Assembly (NCBI RefSeq): GCF_034067285.1
Contig: NZ_CP139286.1
Coordinates: 1,364,001-1,428,000 of the forward strand
Length of the DNA stretch: 64,000 nt
Reading direction: 5' to 3'
DNA from: Acinetobacter pittii
GTDB lineage: Bacteria > Pseudomonadota > Gammaproteobacteria > Pseudomonadales > Moraxellaceae
Under the pieces are notes generated by a model. That model made no database searches, was not told where the DNA came from, and saw nothing but the letters and a program-made list of their open reading frames with translations. Position numbers and translations under genes: made by a program. Below, piece after piece: positions 63,558 to 64,000 of the stretch (position 1 is its first letter; every line of letters begins with the position of its first letter).

Positions 63558-64000
63558 ATGAATATTGTACAAGACAAAAATATGCTTCCTGATGATCAAT
63601 GGATTGATGTATGTGCGCTCGATGATTTAACCCCAAATACTGGCGCAGGTGCGCTAGTGGGCGGTCAAGCGGTTGCAATCTTTCGCGTGGGGCATGAAAA
63701 ACGTGTTTACGTGTTAAGCAATAAAGATCCGTTTAGCCAAGCCAACGTCATGAGCCGCGGCATTATTGGCGATTTGCAAGGTGAACGGGTCATTGCATCG
63801 CCAATCTATAAACAACACTTTAGTTTGGCAACAGGTCGTTGTTTAGAAGATAAAGATCAAAAACTTTCAGTTTATCCGAGCAAAATTGTTGATGGTCGTG
63901 TTTTGATCAATCCTGTGCCGCAAAAAACTTATATTACCAATACAGGTGTGTCTCAAGACAAACTTAAACTGGTGTTGATTGGTAATGGTTTAGCAGGAAT
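63558..64000 (+). CDS. NirD-like domain joined to a second flavoprotein domain (cut by window end)
   Basis: The first 125 residues are a NirD-type Rieske-fold domain: WIDVCALDDLTPNTGAGALV, AIFRVGHEKRVYVLSNKDPF and IASPIYKQHFSLATGRCLED. The Cys-His ligands of true Rieske proteins are missing, as in other NirD. It does not stop there: after a linker (TYITNTGVSQD) a new FAD motif begins, LKLVLIGNGLAG, where the window ends. So the gene is a fusion of the nitrite reductase small subunit with another oxidoreductase, possibly the electron-supply part of an assimilatory nitrate reductase. AAGGAG precedes the ATG. Confidence 0.85.
   Translation, partial: MNIVQDKNMLPDDQWIDVCALDDLTPNTGAGALVGGQAVAIFRVGHEKRVYVLSNKDPFSQANVMSRGIIGDLQGERVIASPIYKQHFSLATGRCLEDKDQKLSVYPSKIVDGRVLINPVPQKTYITNTGVSQDKLKLVLIGNGLAG

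Overview
The window looks like chromosomal DNA of a member of the Acinetobacter calcoaceticus-baumannii complex. It is AT-rich, has short intergenic gaps, and encodes proteins that closely match what I remember of A. baumannii AceI (144 aa, Glu15), AmvA (492 aa), an aroQ-accB-accC cluster, Pol V-like UmuC and a NasS/NasT nitrate system. Species cannot be settled from the sequence alone.

Layout. 1-2.7 kb: end of an HxlR-type regulator, a 580-bp stretch with two similar paired-hairpin modules, and what looks like a prophage remnant (a Mu F/SPP1 gp7-type head protein without other phage genes). 2.7-12.8 kb: small transporters, regulators and envelope proteins (EamA exporter, LysR, BOF/YgiW protein, GNAT, a long OmpW-family porin, a PliG-like lysozyme inhibitor, ABC-F ATPase, universal stress protein, RDD protein, several small lipoproteins or membrane peptides). 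12.8-18 kb: BenE transporter, Lrp/AsnC regulator, LeuE-type exporter, transaldolase and the aceR/aceI chlorhexidine-diamine efflux pair. 18-23.5 kb: a thiolase with a long disordered N-terminal extension, divergent from a high-molecular-weight FabG, a MaoC hydratase and a serine hydrolase; the arrangement resembles mycobacterial fadA2/fabG4/htdX. 23.5-32.2 kb: tetR/amvA with a compact double-operator promoter region, dnaX, a lipoprotein, a Tat-exported phospholipase C, an acyl-CoA thioesterase and an Fe-alcohol dehydrogenase. 32.5-41.1 kb: low-molecular-weight phosphatase, murB, YdcF, an alpha/beta hydrolase, an FMN glutamate-synthase-like protein and an MFS transporter. 41.2-45 kb: accC-accB-aroQ and an unaccompanied umuC.

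45.3-56.9 kb holds the most interesting system, a hydroxycarboxylate (NIS) siderophore locus. Read on the minus strand it runs in the same order as the staphylococcal staphyloferrin B genes sbnA, B, C, D, E, F and G, followed by a TonB-dependent receptor. Two features stand out: the SbnE-like and SbnF-like synthetases are fused into one 1175-aa protein, and there is no SbnH decarboxylase or SbnI. Fur-box-like sequences lie upstream of the sbnA-like gene and of the receptor gene. The inferred product is a staphyloferrin B-like molecule, possibly keeping the carboxylate that SbnH would remove.

57.5-64 kb is the nitrate/nitrite assimilation region: nasS and nasT (nitrate sensor and ANTAR antiterminator) on the minus strand, divergent from a nitrate transporter, nirB and a cut-off nirD-like gene that continues into a second redox domain. 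A sigma-54-type promoter and a leader with an ANTAR-style hexaloop precede the transporter.

I saw no rRNA, tRNA, CRISPR array or complete insertion sequence. Family assignments are by eye and from memory of the families; no search was run.
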